This document shows, piece after piece, positions 17,741 to 25,999 of a stretch of DNA of 64,000 nucleotides. The notes under the pieces were generated by a model. It saw only the letters and a list, made by a program, of their open reading frames with translations, searched no databases and was not told the origin of the DNA. The first letter of the stretch is position 1. The number at the start of each line of letters is the position of its first letter. Location of the stretch: assembly GCF_000420265.1 (NCBI RefSeq), contig NZ_ATUP01000001.1:930001-994000 (forward strand), written 5' to 3'. This DNA comes from Oceanicaulis alexandrii DSM 11625. GTDB lineage: Bacteria; Pseudomonadota; Alphaproteobacteria; Caulobacterales; Maricaulaceae. Made by a program: the position numbers and the translations under genes.

Positions 17741-18519
17741 GCCGTCAGCATGATGACGCCGCACTGACCGCCGAAATGACCGGCATGGCCGTCCCGCGCC
17801 GCGCGGCGACACGAGAAGAACCGGTCCTCGTCCGCAAAGGTGCAGGCCTCCAGCCATTCTATGGCGTCTTCTGACAGCCCGGCGCGCACCAGCTGACGCC
17901 GCGCACCTTCGGAGACGTTCAGCCCTGCGCCGCCCTCGCTGTCGCGCGGCAAGGCTAGTCCGTCATCAAGCGGTCCGAACATCGTCTCGAATTGCTCAAG
18001 CACTTCCGGACCGACCCGGTAATTTTCAGGACTGACAGCGGGGCCGATCACAGCCTGCAGCGCTTCAGCGCGACTGCCATAGGCTTGGTTCAAGGCGTTG
18101 ATCGCCGCAGGAATGACCTCGGCGATCACTCCGCGCCAGCCCGCATGAATAGCGGCGATGGCGGCGTTCTCGGGATCATAAAGCAGGACCGGCGTGCAAT
18201 CGGCGGTCTGGGCGCACAAGGCGAGGCCGGGCTGATTGGTGATCAGCGCATCGCCTTCACCAGCGGACCAGTCCTCAGGGGCGGCGTCCACCTTCAGCAC
18301 TGTCGCGCCATGAACCTGATTGGCGAAGACCAGTCGGGCGCCGTCGAACGCCTGTGACACGCGGGCGCGATTGGCTTCGACGGCGGCTTTGTCGTCGCCG
18401 CGCGACCAGGACAGGTTCAGGCTGGCGTAAGGACCGGTGCTGGTCCCGCCTGTGCGCGTGGTGAAGCCATGCGCAATGCGGTCATCGCCAAACCCGTCCG
18501 CACGTAGAATGTCCAGCAT
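17737..18519 (-). CDS. pgeF: PgeF/YfiH (LACC1-type) family protein
   Basis: A 260-residue member of the multicopper-oxidase-like laccase-domain family. Members act in peptidoglycan editing (removing misincorporated L-Ser precursors) or as purine nucleoside phosphorylase/adenosine deaminase. Metal and active-site residues sit in ANQVHGATV, CAQTADCTPVLLYD and AAIHAGWRG, and the C-terminal CTFADEDRFFSCRRA is typical. The length matches the family. It is separated by 3 nt from selO upstream on the same strand, suggesting co-transcription. Confidence 0.93.
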   Translation of the reverse strand: MLDILRADGFGDDRIAHGFTTRTGGTSTGPYASLNLSWSRGDDKAAVEANRARVSQAFDGARLVFANQVHGATVLKVDAAPEDWSAGEGDALITNQPGLALCAQTADCTPVLLYDPENAAIAAIHAGWRGVIAEVIPAAINALNQAYGSRAEALQAVIGPAVSPENYRVGPEVLEQFETMFGPLDDGLALPRDSEGGAGLNVSEGARRQLVRAGLSEDAIEWLEACTFADEDRFFSCRRAARDGHAGHFGGQCGVIMLTA

Positions 18520-18522
18520 GCC

Positions 18523-19965
18523 CTACTCCGACAGAAAGCCGATCCGGTCCCGGCCCAGATCATAAGCGCGGCGAGCCTCGCTCACATCCGTCAATGTCTG
18601 CTCGAAAGCTGACCAGTCATCATCTGCGGCGATCGGCGCCCAGAGGCCTTCCACATGGTCAATGGTCATATGAACAGGATCCTCGCGCTGGAAATAGGAA
18701 TGAGACAGGCGCTCGGGCCGCACAGGCGTCCGCGAACTCAGCGCCTCGATCACGGGCGCGAAGGCGTCCTGACGATACAGGCCTGACCGGTCTGAATGCA
18801 GCGCGCGTTCGCGCGACGCCTCACCGCCGAACCAGTCGAAAAACAGGGCTTCAAACGGGATCTGAAGCTCGCGACCAGCGTTCAAAAGACCGCTGACCAG
18901 TTCGCCGTCGCTGTCATCGCCCAACGCTTCAACACCCAGCCTGTGATGAAAGGCGTGGGTGATCTCGCGCTTGTAAAGCTCAGGGTACCGTTCCAGCGCC
19001 TGGATCAGGCCGTCGCGTTCGCCCACAAGGCTCAGCGCCGCCGCCAGTTGCTGAAGCGCCCAGAACACGCTCTCGGGCTGACGCGCATACGCGTAAAGCC
19101 CCTGTTCGTCAAAATAGGCGGCGGTGAAGCCCGGTTCAAAATACGGCAGGAAGCGCCAGGGGCCGTAATCAAAACTCTCACCAGTCACCACCAGATTATC
19201 GGTGTTCAGAACGCCGTGAACAAACCCCGCCGCCATCCATTGCGCCGCCAGCGTCGCCGACCGTCGCACCACAGCCTCCAGCAAGGCCGTCGCCCGATCC
19301 CCCTCAAGCTCAGCGGCTTCTGGCGCCAGGTTTTCAATCGCATACTCGACCAGTTCAGAGATCAGGTCCGGCCGGTCATGATAGGCATGACGCTGAAACA
19401 CCCCGAAGCGCAGATGGGAATGCTGCAGCCGGGTCATCACAGCCGAGCGCGTCGGTGACGGTTCATCGCCGCGGTGAAGCTGTTCGCCGGTCTCAAACAC
19501 CACAAAGGTCTTGGATGTGTAGACGCCAAGAGCCTCCAGCATTTCAGAGGCCAGCACCTCACGCACCGCACCCTTGAGGGTCAAACGCCCATCGCCGGAG
19601 CGCGAATACGGCGTCTGGCCCGAGCCTTTGGTCCCCAGATCCAGCAAGCGGTCATGGCTGTCACGAAGCTGGGCGTAAAGAAAACCCCGCCCATCGCCGA
19701 TCTGCGGATTGTAAACGCGAAACTGGTGGCCGTGATAGCGCAGGGCGCGCGGCTCGGTCTGATTGTCCGGCAAGGGCGAGAAGCGATGGAAATACGCCTG
19801 GCGCTCTGCGTCATCCAGCCCGTCCAACCCGACCTCCTGCGCCCAGCGCGCATTCCACCAGCGCAAATGCGCCTGGGGGAAGTCGGCAGGTTCCACAGTG
19901 TCAGAAAAGGCGTCGCCCAAAGCGGCGAAACGCGGATCGGCTTGGTATCTGGGTGTTACGCTCAT
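18523..19965 (-). CDS. selO: SelO/YdiU protein adenylyltransferase
   Basis: A 480-residue pseudokinase-fold enzyme that transfers AMP from ATP to Ser/Thr/Tyr of target proteins, linked to redox stress. Diagnostic segments: NPQIGDGRGFLYAQLRD, LGTKGSGQTPYSRSGDGRLT, LKGAVREVLASEMLEALGV, and GFVHGVLNTDN in the catalytic loop. The length is full. Bacterial homologues use Cys at the Sec position near the C terminus; here the protein ends in RDRIGFLSE without an obvious terminal Cys. Upstream is a 38-nt gap from the esterase gene on the same strand. Confidence 0.95.
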   Translation of the reverse strand: MSVTPRYQADPRFAALGDAFSDTVEPADFPQAHLRWWNARWAQEVGLDGLDDAERQAYFHRFSPLPDNQTEPRALRYHGHQFRVYNPQIGDGRGFLYAQLRDSHDRLLDLGTKGSGQTPYSRSGDGRLTLKGAVREVLASEMLEALGVYTSKTFVVFETGEQLHRGDEPSPTRSAVMTRLQHSHLRFGVFQRHAYHDRPDLISELVEYAIENLAPEAAELEGDRATALLEAVVRRSATLAAQWMAAGFVHGVLNTDNLVVTGESFDYGPWRFLPYFEPGFTAAYFDEQGLYAYARQPESVFWALQQLAAALSLVGERDGLIQALERYPELYKREITHAFHHRLGVEALGDDSDGELVSGLLNAGRELQIPFEALFFDWFGGEASRERALHSDRSGLYRQDAFAPVIEALSSRTPVRPERLSHSYFQREDPVHMTIDHVEGLWAPIAADDDWSAFEQTLTDVSEARRAYDLGRDRIGFLSE

Positions 19966-20003
19966 GGCGTTGAGCTAAGATATGCCCCCGCCCTCGGCAA
20001 GGC

Positions 20004-20930
20004 TCAGGCCTCAAAGGTCTTGCTGAGCGAGCGCGCAGACGCCTCGATCGCCGAAATGCAGGCGGGAAACAGGCGTGACATGTTCAAGAAGCCGTGCGGC
20101 ACGGTCTTCCAGAGCTTGTATTCCACCGGGACGCCCGAGGCTGTCAGCCGATCGCGATAGGCCGCGCCCTCATCAAGCAGCGGGTCCATCTCTGCGGCGA
20201 GGATATAGGCGGGCGGCAAGCCCTGCAGATCGTCCGCCAGAAGCGGAGAAATCCGCACATCAGCCGGATCGGCGCTGGCGATGTAATGCTTGCGGATCTC
20301 TTCGAGCGTGAACTCGGACAACAAAGGACCTTCCTGCCAGCGCGGACGATCTTTCTTGGTCTGCAACAGTTGCATCAGCGGATAGAGCAAGAGCTGATAG
20401 TGCAGCTGATCGCGGCGTTCACGCGCGACGCTCGCCGCCAGATTGCCGCCAGCAGAATCCCCGCCGACCGCGAGACGGTCTGCATCAAAGCCGTAGGCCG
20501 AAAGCTCCCCAGCCAGCGCGGCGTCCATGGCGGCGAAGGCGTCATCAACGGCTGCGGGAAAAGGATGCTCGGGCGCCAGTCGATAATCGACCGAACAGAT
20601 GCGCACGCCCGACACCGCCGCGAGACGACGGCACAACGGATCATGCGATTTGAGCGAGCCCACCATGAACCCGCCGCCATGATAGAAAATCAGGCCCGGT
20701 CCGCTGTCAGGTTGCGCGCCATAAGGCAGATACACACGCGCCGGGCGCGCACCCGCGCCGCCTGCGATCTCGATATCATGGATGGCTGCGACCGGAGGCG
20801 GCGCGACCTCCACCAGTTCCTCCATCCGCGCCATGGCGTCGCGCATGGCGGTGACGGTTTTCTGCGGGTTGAACAATTCGTTCAGCCCGGCCTGACTGAT
20901 CCAGGTGTCGAAGAGTGAAGGGTCGCTCAT
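20004..20930 (-). CDS. HSL-family alpha/beta hydrolase (esterase/lipase)
   Basis: A 308-residue carboxylesterase of the hormone-sensitive-lipase group. The oxyanion motif HGGGF (residues ~80) and nucleophile elbow GDSAGG are intact, and catalytic Asp and His are likely in EMDPLLDEG and TVPHGFLN. There is no signal peptide, so it is cytoplasmic. Substrates are probably short acyl esters, but this is not deducible in detail. It is followed on the same strand by selO and pgeF. Confidence 0.9.
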   Translation of the reverse strand: MSDPSLFDTWISQAGLNELFNPQKTVTAMRDAMARMEELVEVAPPPVAAIHDIEIAGGAGARPARVYLPYGAQPDSGPGLIFYHGGGFMVGSLKSHDPLCRRLAAVSGVRICSVDYRLAPEHPFPAAVDDAFAAMDAALAGELSAYGFDADRLAVGGDSAGGNLAASVARERRDQLHYQLLLYPLMQLLQTKKDRPRWQEGPLLSEFTLEEIRKHYIASADPADVRISPLLADDLQGLPPAYILAAEMDPLLDEGAAYRDRLTASGVPVEYKLWKTVPHGFLNMSRLFPACISAIEASARSLSKTFEA

Positions 20931-20990
20931 GTCTTAAAGCTGTCTGAGCGCGTGCAGCATGGCAAGACATACTGCCATGTCATCCGCGCA

Positions 20991-21221
20991 CTATTGCATC
21001 TGGATCGGACTTTCACGGACAATCACCCCCGAGAGAGCATCCTGAATTTCCCAGCGCAACACCCGCCAGGCGTTGGCGCTTTCATCTTCGCCCTTTTCTT
21101 CAAGCTCCATCACGGCAAGATCAGCATAGTTCAGCGCCTGATCGCCATGGCGGTCCACCAGGGTGAAGGCGATGGCGCGAATGTCGAGCGGCGTGATGCG
21201 GGACTGGCGTTGGGCGGACAT
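20991..21221 (-). CDS. Small conserved-looking hypothetical protein
   Basis: A 76-residue protein of unknown function, predicted helical (TPLDIRAIAFTLVDRHGDQA; AVMELEEKGEDESANAWRVL). No recognised domain. ATG 21221 is chosen because GGAG lies 8-9 nt upstream (CAGGAGCCCCCGTTC), while the longer in-frame version adds a non-conserved-looking stretch. It sits alone between an esterase and the DUF924 gene. Codon use and G+C look native. Confidence 0.5.
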   Translation of the reverse strand: MSAQRQSRITPLDIRAIAFTLVDRHGDQALNYADLAVMELEEKGEDESANAWRVLRWEIQDALSGVIVRESPIQMQ

Positions 21222-21348
21222 GAACGGGGGCTCCTGAGAAATCGCTTCTTGCCCGTCTTGCAAAGCGCCTGCCGAACTCAACGCCTAATAAATCAATTGG
21301 TTAGATTAAACTCTCAAGATCAGCGCTGAGTCAGGACTGCCCTTGGGA

Positions 21349-21930
21349 TTATTTTGCCGGGCGTTTCAAGCCGGGGGCATATCCGCCCTCTTCCAGAAAC
21401 CGGATCTCTTCGGCGCGCGGCGTACGCCCCAGCACGGCGTTGCGATGCGGGAAGCGGCCAAAGCGCGCGATCACATCCATGTGCGCGCGGGCATGACGCG
21501 TGTTCTCGCTGTCCGGTCCCAACCGTTCCTCGCACATCAGAACCGCCAGGGCCTGATCCTCAATGTCTTCAGAATGCGAGAACGGCAAATAGACGAAAGC
21601 CCTGCGCTCTTTGGGCAAGGCCCAGTCAAACCCGGCCTCCAGCATGGCCATGGCGGCTTCACGCGCCAGCGGGTCCAGCCTGAACGCGGCGTTCGAGCCA
21701 CGCCAGACATTGCGCGGCGCCTGATCGAGCACGATCACCAGCGCGAGTGCGCTGTCGGGCTCGACCATCCAGGGATGATCCAGCACGGAACGGGTCTGTA
21801 GAAAGCTGTGACAGGCCGGGCCCAGCATCCGGCGGACACGGGCGTCAAAGGCCGCATCCACCGAAAACCAGGCTTTAGGTCCAGCCTGCTCGAACCAGAA
21901 GTCGAGAACGTCTTCCGGCAACAACACCAT
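21349..21930 (-). CDS. DUF924 family protein
   Basis: A 193-residue DUF924 protein, recognised by VLDFWFEQAGPKAWFSVDAAFD at the start, VLDQAPRNVWRG in the middle, and ERRAFVYLPFSHSEDIEDQ. Members have a TPR-like all-helical fold; no biochemical role is firmly established. It begins 2 nt after the stop of the acyl-CoA synthetase gene, so the two are very probably co-transcribed. Confidence 0.9.
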   Translation of the reverse strand: MVLLPEDVLDFWFEQAGPKAWFSVDAAFDARVRRMLGPACHSFLQTRSVLDHPWMVEPDSALALVIVLDQAPRNVWRGSNAAFRLDPLAREAAMAMLEAGFDWALPKERRAFVYLPFSHSEDIEDQALAVLMCEERLGPDSENTRHARAHMDVIARFGRFPHRNAVLGRTPRAEEIRFLEEGGYAPGLKRPAK

Positions 21931-21932
21931 GA

Positions 21933-23747
21933 TCAGACCCGCTTTTCGCCGGAAATGATCTGGGCGCGAATCTCCGCGGTCAGGGGAATGTATTCCCCCG
22001 CTTCGGGATCATCGAAATATACAGGTTCGGGAATCGCTTCGGGGTCCCAGCCCTGTTTGACCAGGTCCGTCTTCTTCAATTTGAACGTGCCGGTCGTGTT
22101 CTCGTCCTGAGTATCTTTGCTCAGGCGAATGAAGAGCGGGCGTGCAAAGTGCGGCAGCTCTTTCGTCACATGCGCATGAAGCGATTTGAGATCCAGCCCG
22201 TCTTCCGCCACCAGCGCCACCATGCCGGCCTTGCCCGAATAATCGGCCACCTCCACGCCATAGACATTGGCCTGAACGACTTTGTCGTGCGTGCCGAACA
22301 CTTCCGCGACTTCATTGGTGGAGACGTTTTCCGACTTCCAGCGGAAGGTGTCGCCCACCCGGTCGACGAAGTAGAAATAACCCTGCGCGTCGCGTTTCAT
22401 CAGATCGCCGGTGCGGAAATACAGATCACCTTCGTCAAAAACGTCACGCAGAATCTTCTTCTTGGTGGCTTCTTCATCGCCATAGCCATCAAAGCGATAG
22501 CGGGCGTCATCGGCGCGAATCTCGCCAATCGCCTCGCCGACCTCGCCGGGTTTGCATTCGATGCAATGACCGTTGGCGTCCCGAATCGGAGCTTCCTCGT
22601 CCATGTCAAACTGGACGAGCTTGATGTTGAAGCGTTTGGACAGGTGCGGCGGCACGCGGCCGATGGCGCCTTGCTTGGAGTCCAGATTGATCAGGCCCAC
22701 ATTGCCTTCGGTCGCGCCATAAAACTCCATGATCCGCGGAATGCCGGACCGCTCCACAAAGCGGGGCCAGACGTCAGGGCGCAAACCGTTGCCGATGGCG
22801 ATGCGGATCTTGTGTTTCTTTTCCCATTCATTGGGTTCGGCGGCGACCAGGAAGCGGCACAGCTCACCCACATACATCAGCATGGTCGCGCCGGTTTCGG
22901 TGGCGTCCTGCCAGAAGCGCGTCGCAGAGAATTTCTTGCGCACGATCACAGCGCCGCCGAACGACAGCGCCGCGCCGACCCCGCATAGCCCCCCGGTGGC
23001 GTGATACATGGGCAGCACCATCATCATGCGATCGTCTTTGGTCGCATGACCGGATACACCGAAAACCTGCAGGTAATACAGCGCGCGCGTATGCGCCACG
23101 ATCGCCGCTTTTGGCAGGCCGGTCGTCCCCGACGTGTACATTTTCATGCACGGGTCCTTGGCGGTGAACTGAGCGCGATAGGACCGGTCAGGACGCACAT
23201 CAGACTGGCCGGACAACGCCGCATCAAAATCCTTGCCGCCGGGCGCCTTGGCCTGTCCGCCGTCGCTGACCCAGGGCGTCATGGCGCAGTCAATCAACTC
23301 GCAAGCGCTTTCATACGCTTCCGCCATATCGCCCTCGACGATCACATGCTGGGCGCCCGACACGTTGATGCAATGCGCCAGCGAGTGCCCGGTGATCTGG
23401 TTGTTGAGGAGCGCCGCCATGATGCCGACCTTGGACAGGCCGTACCAGATCGCCACATATTCCCAGCGATTGGCCATGTAGAGCGCGACAGTGTCGCCGG
23501 GCTTCAGGCCCTGGGTGAGCGCCCAATGGGCGACCCGGTTGGCGTAGCGATCAAACTGGGCGTAGCTGATCTCAACGCCGCTTTCAGTGATGAACGCCGT
23601 ACGTTGCTGGTGCTTGTCAACGCTGTCTTCAAACAGGTCCGGGGTCAGATAGTCAGAATCCGGCGTGATTTTTTTCAGTGCGCCCAGCATGCGCGCCAAT
23701 TGCGTCGTATAAAACCACTCGCGACGGATCGCCGACCATAAGCCCAT
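21933..23747 (-). CDS. FATP/VLCS-type long-chain acyl-CoA synthetase
   Basis: A 604-residue AMP-forming acyl-CoA synthetase of the fatty-acid-transport-protein group. The AMP-binding P-loop-like motif YTSGTTGLPKAA lies near residue 205, MEFYGATEGNVGLINLDSKQGAIGR near 340 is the FATP signature, and YFRTGDLMKRDAQGYFYFVDRVGDTFRWKSENVST near 445 is the motif holding the catalytic Asp and hinge. It would activate exogenous long-chain fatty acids at the inner membrane as they enter. It is transcribed away from the XRE regulator and upstream of DUF924. Confidence 0.92.
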   Translation of the reverse strand: MGLWSAIRREWFYTTQLARMLGALKKITPDSDYLTPDLFEDSVDKHQQRTAFITESGVEISYAQFDRYANRVAHWALTQGLKPGDTVALYMANRWEYVAIWYGLSKVGIMAALLNNQITGHSLAHCINVSGAQHVIVEGDMAEAYESACELIDCAMTPWVSDGGQAKAPGGKDFDAALSGQSDVRPDRSYRAQFTAKDPCMKMYTSGTTGLPKAAIVAHTRALYYLQVFGVSGHATKDDRMMMVLPMYHATGGLCGVGAALSFGGAVIVRKKFSATRFWQDATETGATMLMYVGELCRFLVAAEPNEWEKKHKIRIAIGNGLRPDVWPRFVERSGIPRIMEFYGATEGNVGLINLDSKQGAIGRVPPHLSKRFNIKLVQFDMDEEAPIRDANGHCIECKPGEVGEAIGEIRADDARYRFDGYGDEEATKKKILRDVFDEGDLYFRTGDLMKRDAQGYFYFVDRVGDTFRWKSENVSTNEVAEVFGTHDKVVQANVYGVEVADYSGKAGMVALVAEDGLDLKSLHAHVTKELPHFARPLFIRLSKDTQDENTTGTFKLKKTDLVKQGWDPEAIPEPVYFDDPEAGEYIPLTAEIRAQIISGEKRV

Positions 23748-23967
23748 AGCACTGTCCTCCCTCGTAGCCGCACGTTTGGCGGCTTTGTTGAGGCGACAGT
23801 ACGGCCCGAAAACGTCCGGTCAAGTTCAGCTCGACAGGTCACAGACGCATTTTTCAACCGCGAATGCGTTGCAGTGCAGCACTATTGGGAATATGACCGG
23901 ATAAATCACTGAGTCAGATTCAATAAACGCACCGCAGTGCTCCGTACAATTGAATGGGTCTAAAATC

Positions 23968-24621
23968 ATGAATTGGGGAAAAGAGCTTAGAGCGTTCCGC
24001 CAACGCACCGGCCTCAAACAAGAGGCGGCGGCTCATTTGCTCGGCGTCAGCCAAGCCTATGTCTCGCGACTGGAAAACTCTACGGCGTCGCCATCCACAC
24101 AATTGGAAACCAAACTCGAGCGCCTGCTGCAGGAGCCTGAACACAGGCCGCTGTTTGAGCACTTCCGCACGACCATCAGCCATTCACCGCACCTGATCAG
24201 CATGCTCGCTGAGGTCGACGGCAAGGTCCATGTGGACACGGTCAGTGAAGCGCTGCGCGATCATGGAACACCTTTCCATCTGCTCACCCCCGGTGAAGTT
24301 CTTGAATCCAAGAACTCGGACGTGATCGAGATCCTGGACGCCTTTCTGGATCTGGGCGCCTTCTCTGGGCGCATCGCCTCCATGCAGGTGACCTGGACCT
24401 ACGAGAATGAAGGCGACCCGGTCTCCCACTGGCGCACCACCGAAATCCCGGTGCGAGACGACGCCGGCCGCTGGTATCTGCATGGCGCGCACGTGCAGAT
24501 CACCGCAGAAGAAAAACAACAGCTTCTGAAAGACTGGGGCGGCCCCATCAAGGTGCGCACCTTCGCTGATGACGAAGCGGAGTCCGAGCCCAAAGCCGCC
24601 AACGACACCGCAGCGGCCTGA
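23968..24621 (+). CDS. XRE-family transcriptional regulator with PAS-like C-terminal part
   Basis: A 217-residue protein. Residues ~5-60 form a Cro/CI-type helix-turn-helix (LRAFRQRTGLKQEAAAHLLGVSQAYVSRLE). The C-terminal half (DVIEILDAFLDLGAFSGRIASM... to VQITAEEK) has strand patterns like a PAS or sensor domain; that is inference. ATG 23968 is used; an upstream in-frame TTG at 23950 is less likely. It is divergent from the acyl-CoA synthetase gene, with about 220 nt between them containing two GCAGTGC repeats (23871-23877, 23934-23940) that could be operator parts. Confidence 0.8.
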   Translation: MNWGKELRAFRQRTGLKQEAAAHLLGVSQAYVSRLENSTASPSTQLETKLERLLQEPEHRPLFEHFRTTISHSPHLISMLAEVDGKVHVDTVSEALRDHGTPFHLLTPGEVLESKNSDVIEILDAFLDLGAFSGRIASMQVTWTYENEGDPVSHWRTTEIPVRDDAGRWYLHGAHVQITAEEKQQLLKDWGGPIKVRTFADDEAESEPKAANDTAAA

Positions 24622-24641
24622 ACCCCTCCCACTCTGCTTGC

Positions 24642-24675
24642 AAAACAGCCCGGACCAGACGGTCCGGGCTGTTTT
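24642..24675. terminator. Bidirectional terminator between the XRE gene and cydX
   Basis: A perfect 15-bp stem (24642-24656 with 24661-24675), loop AGAC, with T-runs on both strands. It sits between convergent transcripts and can serve both. Confidence 0.93.
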
Positions 24676-24696
24676 GTTTTCAGCAGGCGCCCAGCG

Positions 24697-24822
24697 CTAG
24701 AACGCTTCATCCGAGCTGCCAGTGTCACCGCTGTCGCTAAGCGACAGCTCGTGCCACATGGCGTTGAGAATGGCGAAGGTGCAGGCCAGCCCGAGGCCCA
24801 AAATCCAGGTGAAATACCACAT
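24697..24822 (-). CDS. cydX: CydX small subunit of cytochrome bd oxidase
   Basis: A 41-residue single-membrane-span protein (MWYFTWILGLGLACTFAI..., then an acidic tail ending DEAF). The N-terminal M-W-Y-F-x-W-x-L-G pattern is the CydX hallmark, and the gene lies directly after cydB. CydX stabilises the CydAB haem groups in the inner membrane. A GGAGA ribosome site lies 7 nt upstream (AAGGAGAGACGACCC). It is short enough to be missed by length-filtered gene calling. Confidence 0.92.
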   Translation of the reverse strand: MWYFTWILGLGLACTFAILNAMWHELSLSDSGDTGSSDEAF

Positions 24823-24841
24823 GGGTCGTCTCTCCTTGGTG

Positions 24842-25987
24842 TCAGTAATAATCGCCGTTGGCGACCGCTTCGGTCGTCACCCGCCCCCACATCACCTTGA
24901 ACGCCCAGGCGGTGTAGAGCAGCACGATCGGCAACAAGACAGCGGTCACGATCAGCATGACGAACAAGGTCGTATGGCTGGACGAGGCGTTCCAGACCGT
25001 CAGTGACGCATTTGGATCCACGCTGGAGGGCAGGATGAACGGGAACATCGAGACGCCCACCGTCGAGATGATGCCCACCACCGAGAGCTTGGAGCCGACA
25101 AAGGTCAGCGCCTCGGAGTTCGACCGCAGGCCGAACAGGGCCAGAGCCGCGCCGCCGAACCCGAGCACAGGCGCGATCAGCATCCATGGGTACCGGCCGT
25201 AATTGGACAGCCAGGCGCCGCCCTCACGCACGGTCTCCGTCAATCTGGGATTGGAGGGGCCGTCAGCGGCGACCGTATTTGTCACCTGATAGCCAATATC
25301 CCCGAACGCCACCCAGGCGCCCGCCAGAGCGAAGAGCACGATTGAGGCGAACGCGAAGAGCGGCGCATAGGCGCGCGCCCGGTCCCGGACGATGCCGTAT
25401 TCGGTCTTCATCGACAGCCAGGCGGCTCCGTGCAGCAACAGCATGGTCACGCTCAGAAGGCCGCACAGCAGCGAGAAGGGATTCAGCAATCCGAAGAACG
25501 ACCCGTCCCAGAAGATGCGCATGTCGTCATTCATCCGGAAGGGCGCGCCCACCAGCACATTGCCCACCGCGACGCCGAAGATCAGCGCCGGGACGAAACC
25601 GCCGGTGAACAGCGCCCAGTCCCAGAAGCTGCGCCAGCGCGGATCCTCCCGCTTGGAGCGGTATTTGAACGCCACCGGGCGCAGGATCAGCGACGCCAGC
25701 ACGACGAACATGGCCAGATAGAACGACGAGAAGGAGACGGCGTAGACCAGCGGCCAGGCGGCGAAGATGGCGCCGCCCCCGAGGATCAGCCAGACCTGAT
25801 TGCCTTCCCAGGTCGGACCAACCGTATTGATCGCGAGCCGACGCTCGGCGTCTGTGCGAGCGACAAAGGGCAACAGCCCCGCAACGCCCAGATCAAAGCC
25901 GTCCGTAATCGCGAAACCGATCAGCAGAACGCCCAGAAGCGCCCACCAGATCACCCGCAACAGTTCATATGACAGAGGAATTTCCAT
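24842..25987 (-). CDS. cydB: Cytochrome bd ubiquinol oxidase subunit II
   Basis: A 381-residue inner-membrane protein with about nine hydrophobic spans, beginning with VIWWALLGVLLIGFAITDGFDLG, the conserved CydB first helix. It pairs with CydA in the high-affinity quinol oxidase that reduces O2 to water under microaerobic or stress conditions. The gene is 12 nt after cydA and 19 nt before cydX, clearly one operon. Confidence 0.96.
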   Translation of the reverse strand: MEIPLSYELLRVIWWALLGVLLIGFAITDGFDLGVAGLLPFVARTDAERRLAINTVGPTWEGNQVWLILGGGAIFAAWPLVYAVSFSSFYLAMFVVLASLILRPVAFKYRSKREDPRWRSFWDWALFTGGFVPALIFGVAVGNVLVGAPFRMNDDMRIFWDGSFFGLLNPFSLLCGLLSVTMLLLHGAAWLSMKTEYGIVRDRARAYAPLFAFASIVLFALAGAWVAFGDIGYQVTNTVAADGPSNPRLTETVREGGAWLSNYGRYPWMLIAPVLGFGGAALALFGLRSNSEALTFVGSKLSVVGIISTVGVSMFPFILPSSVDPNASLTVWNASSSHTTLFVMLIVTAVLLPIVLLYTAWAFKVMWGRVTTEAVANGDYY

Positions 25988-25999
25988 AATCCATCCTCC

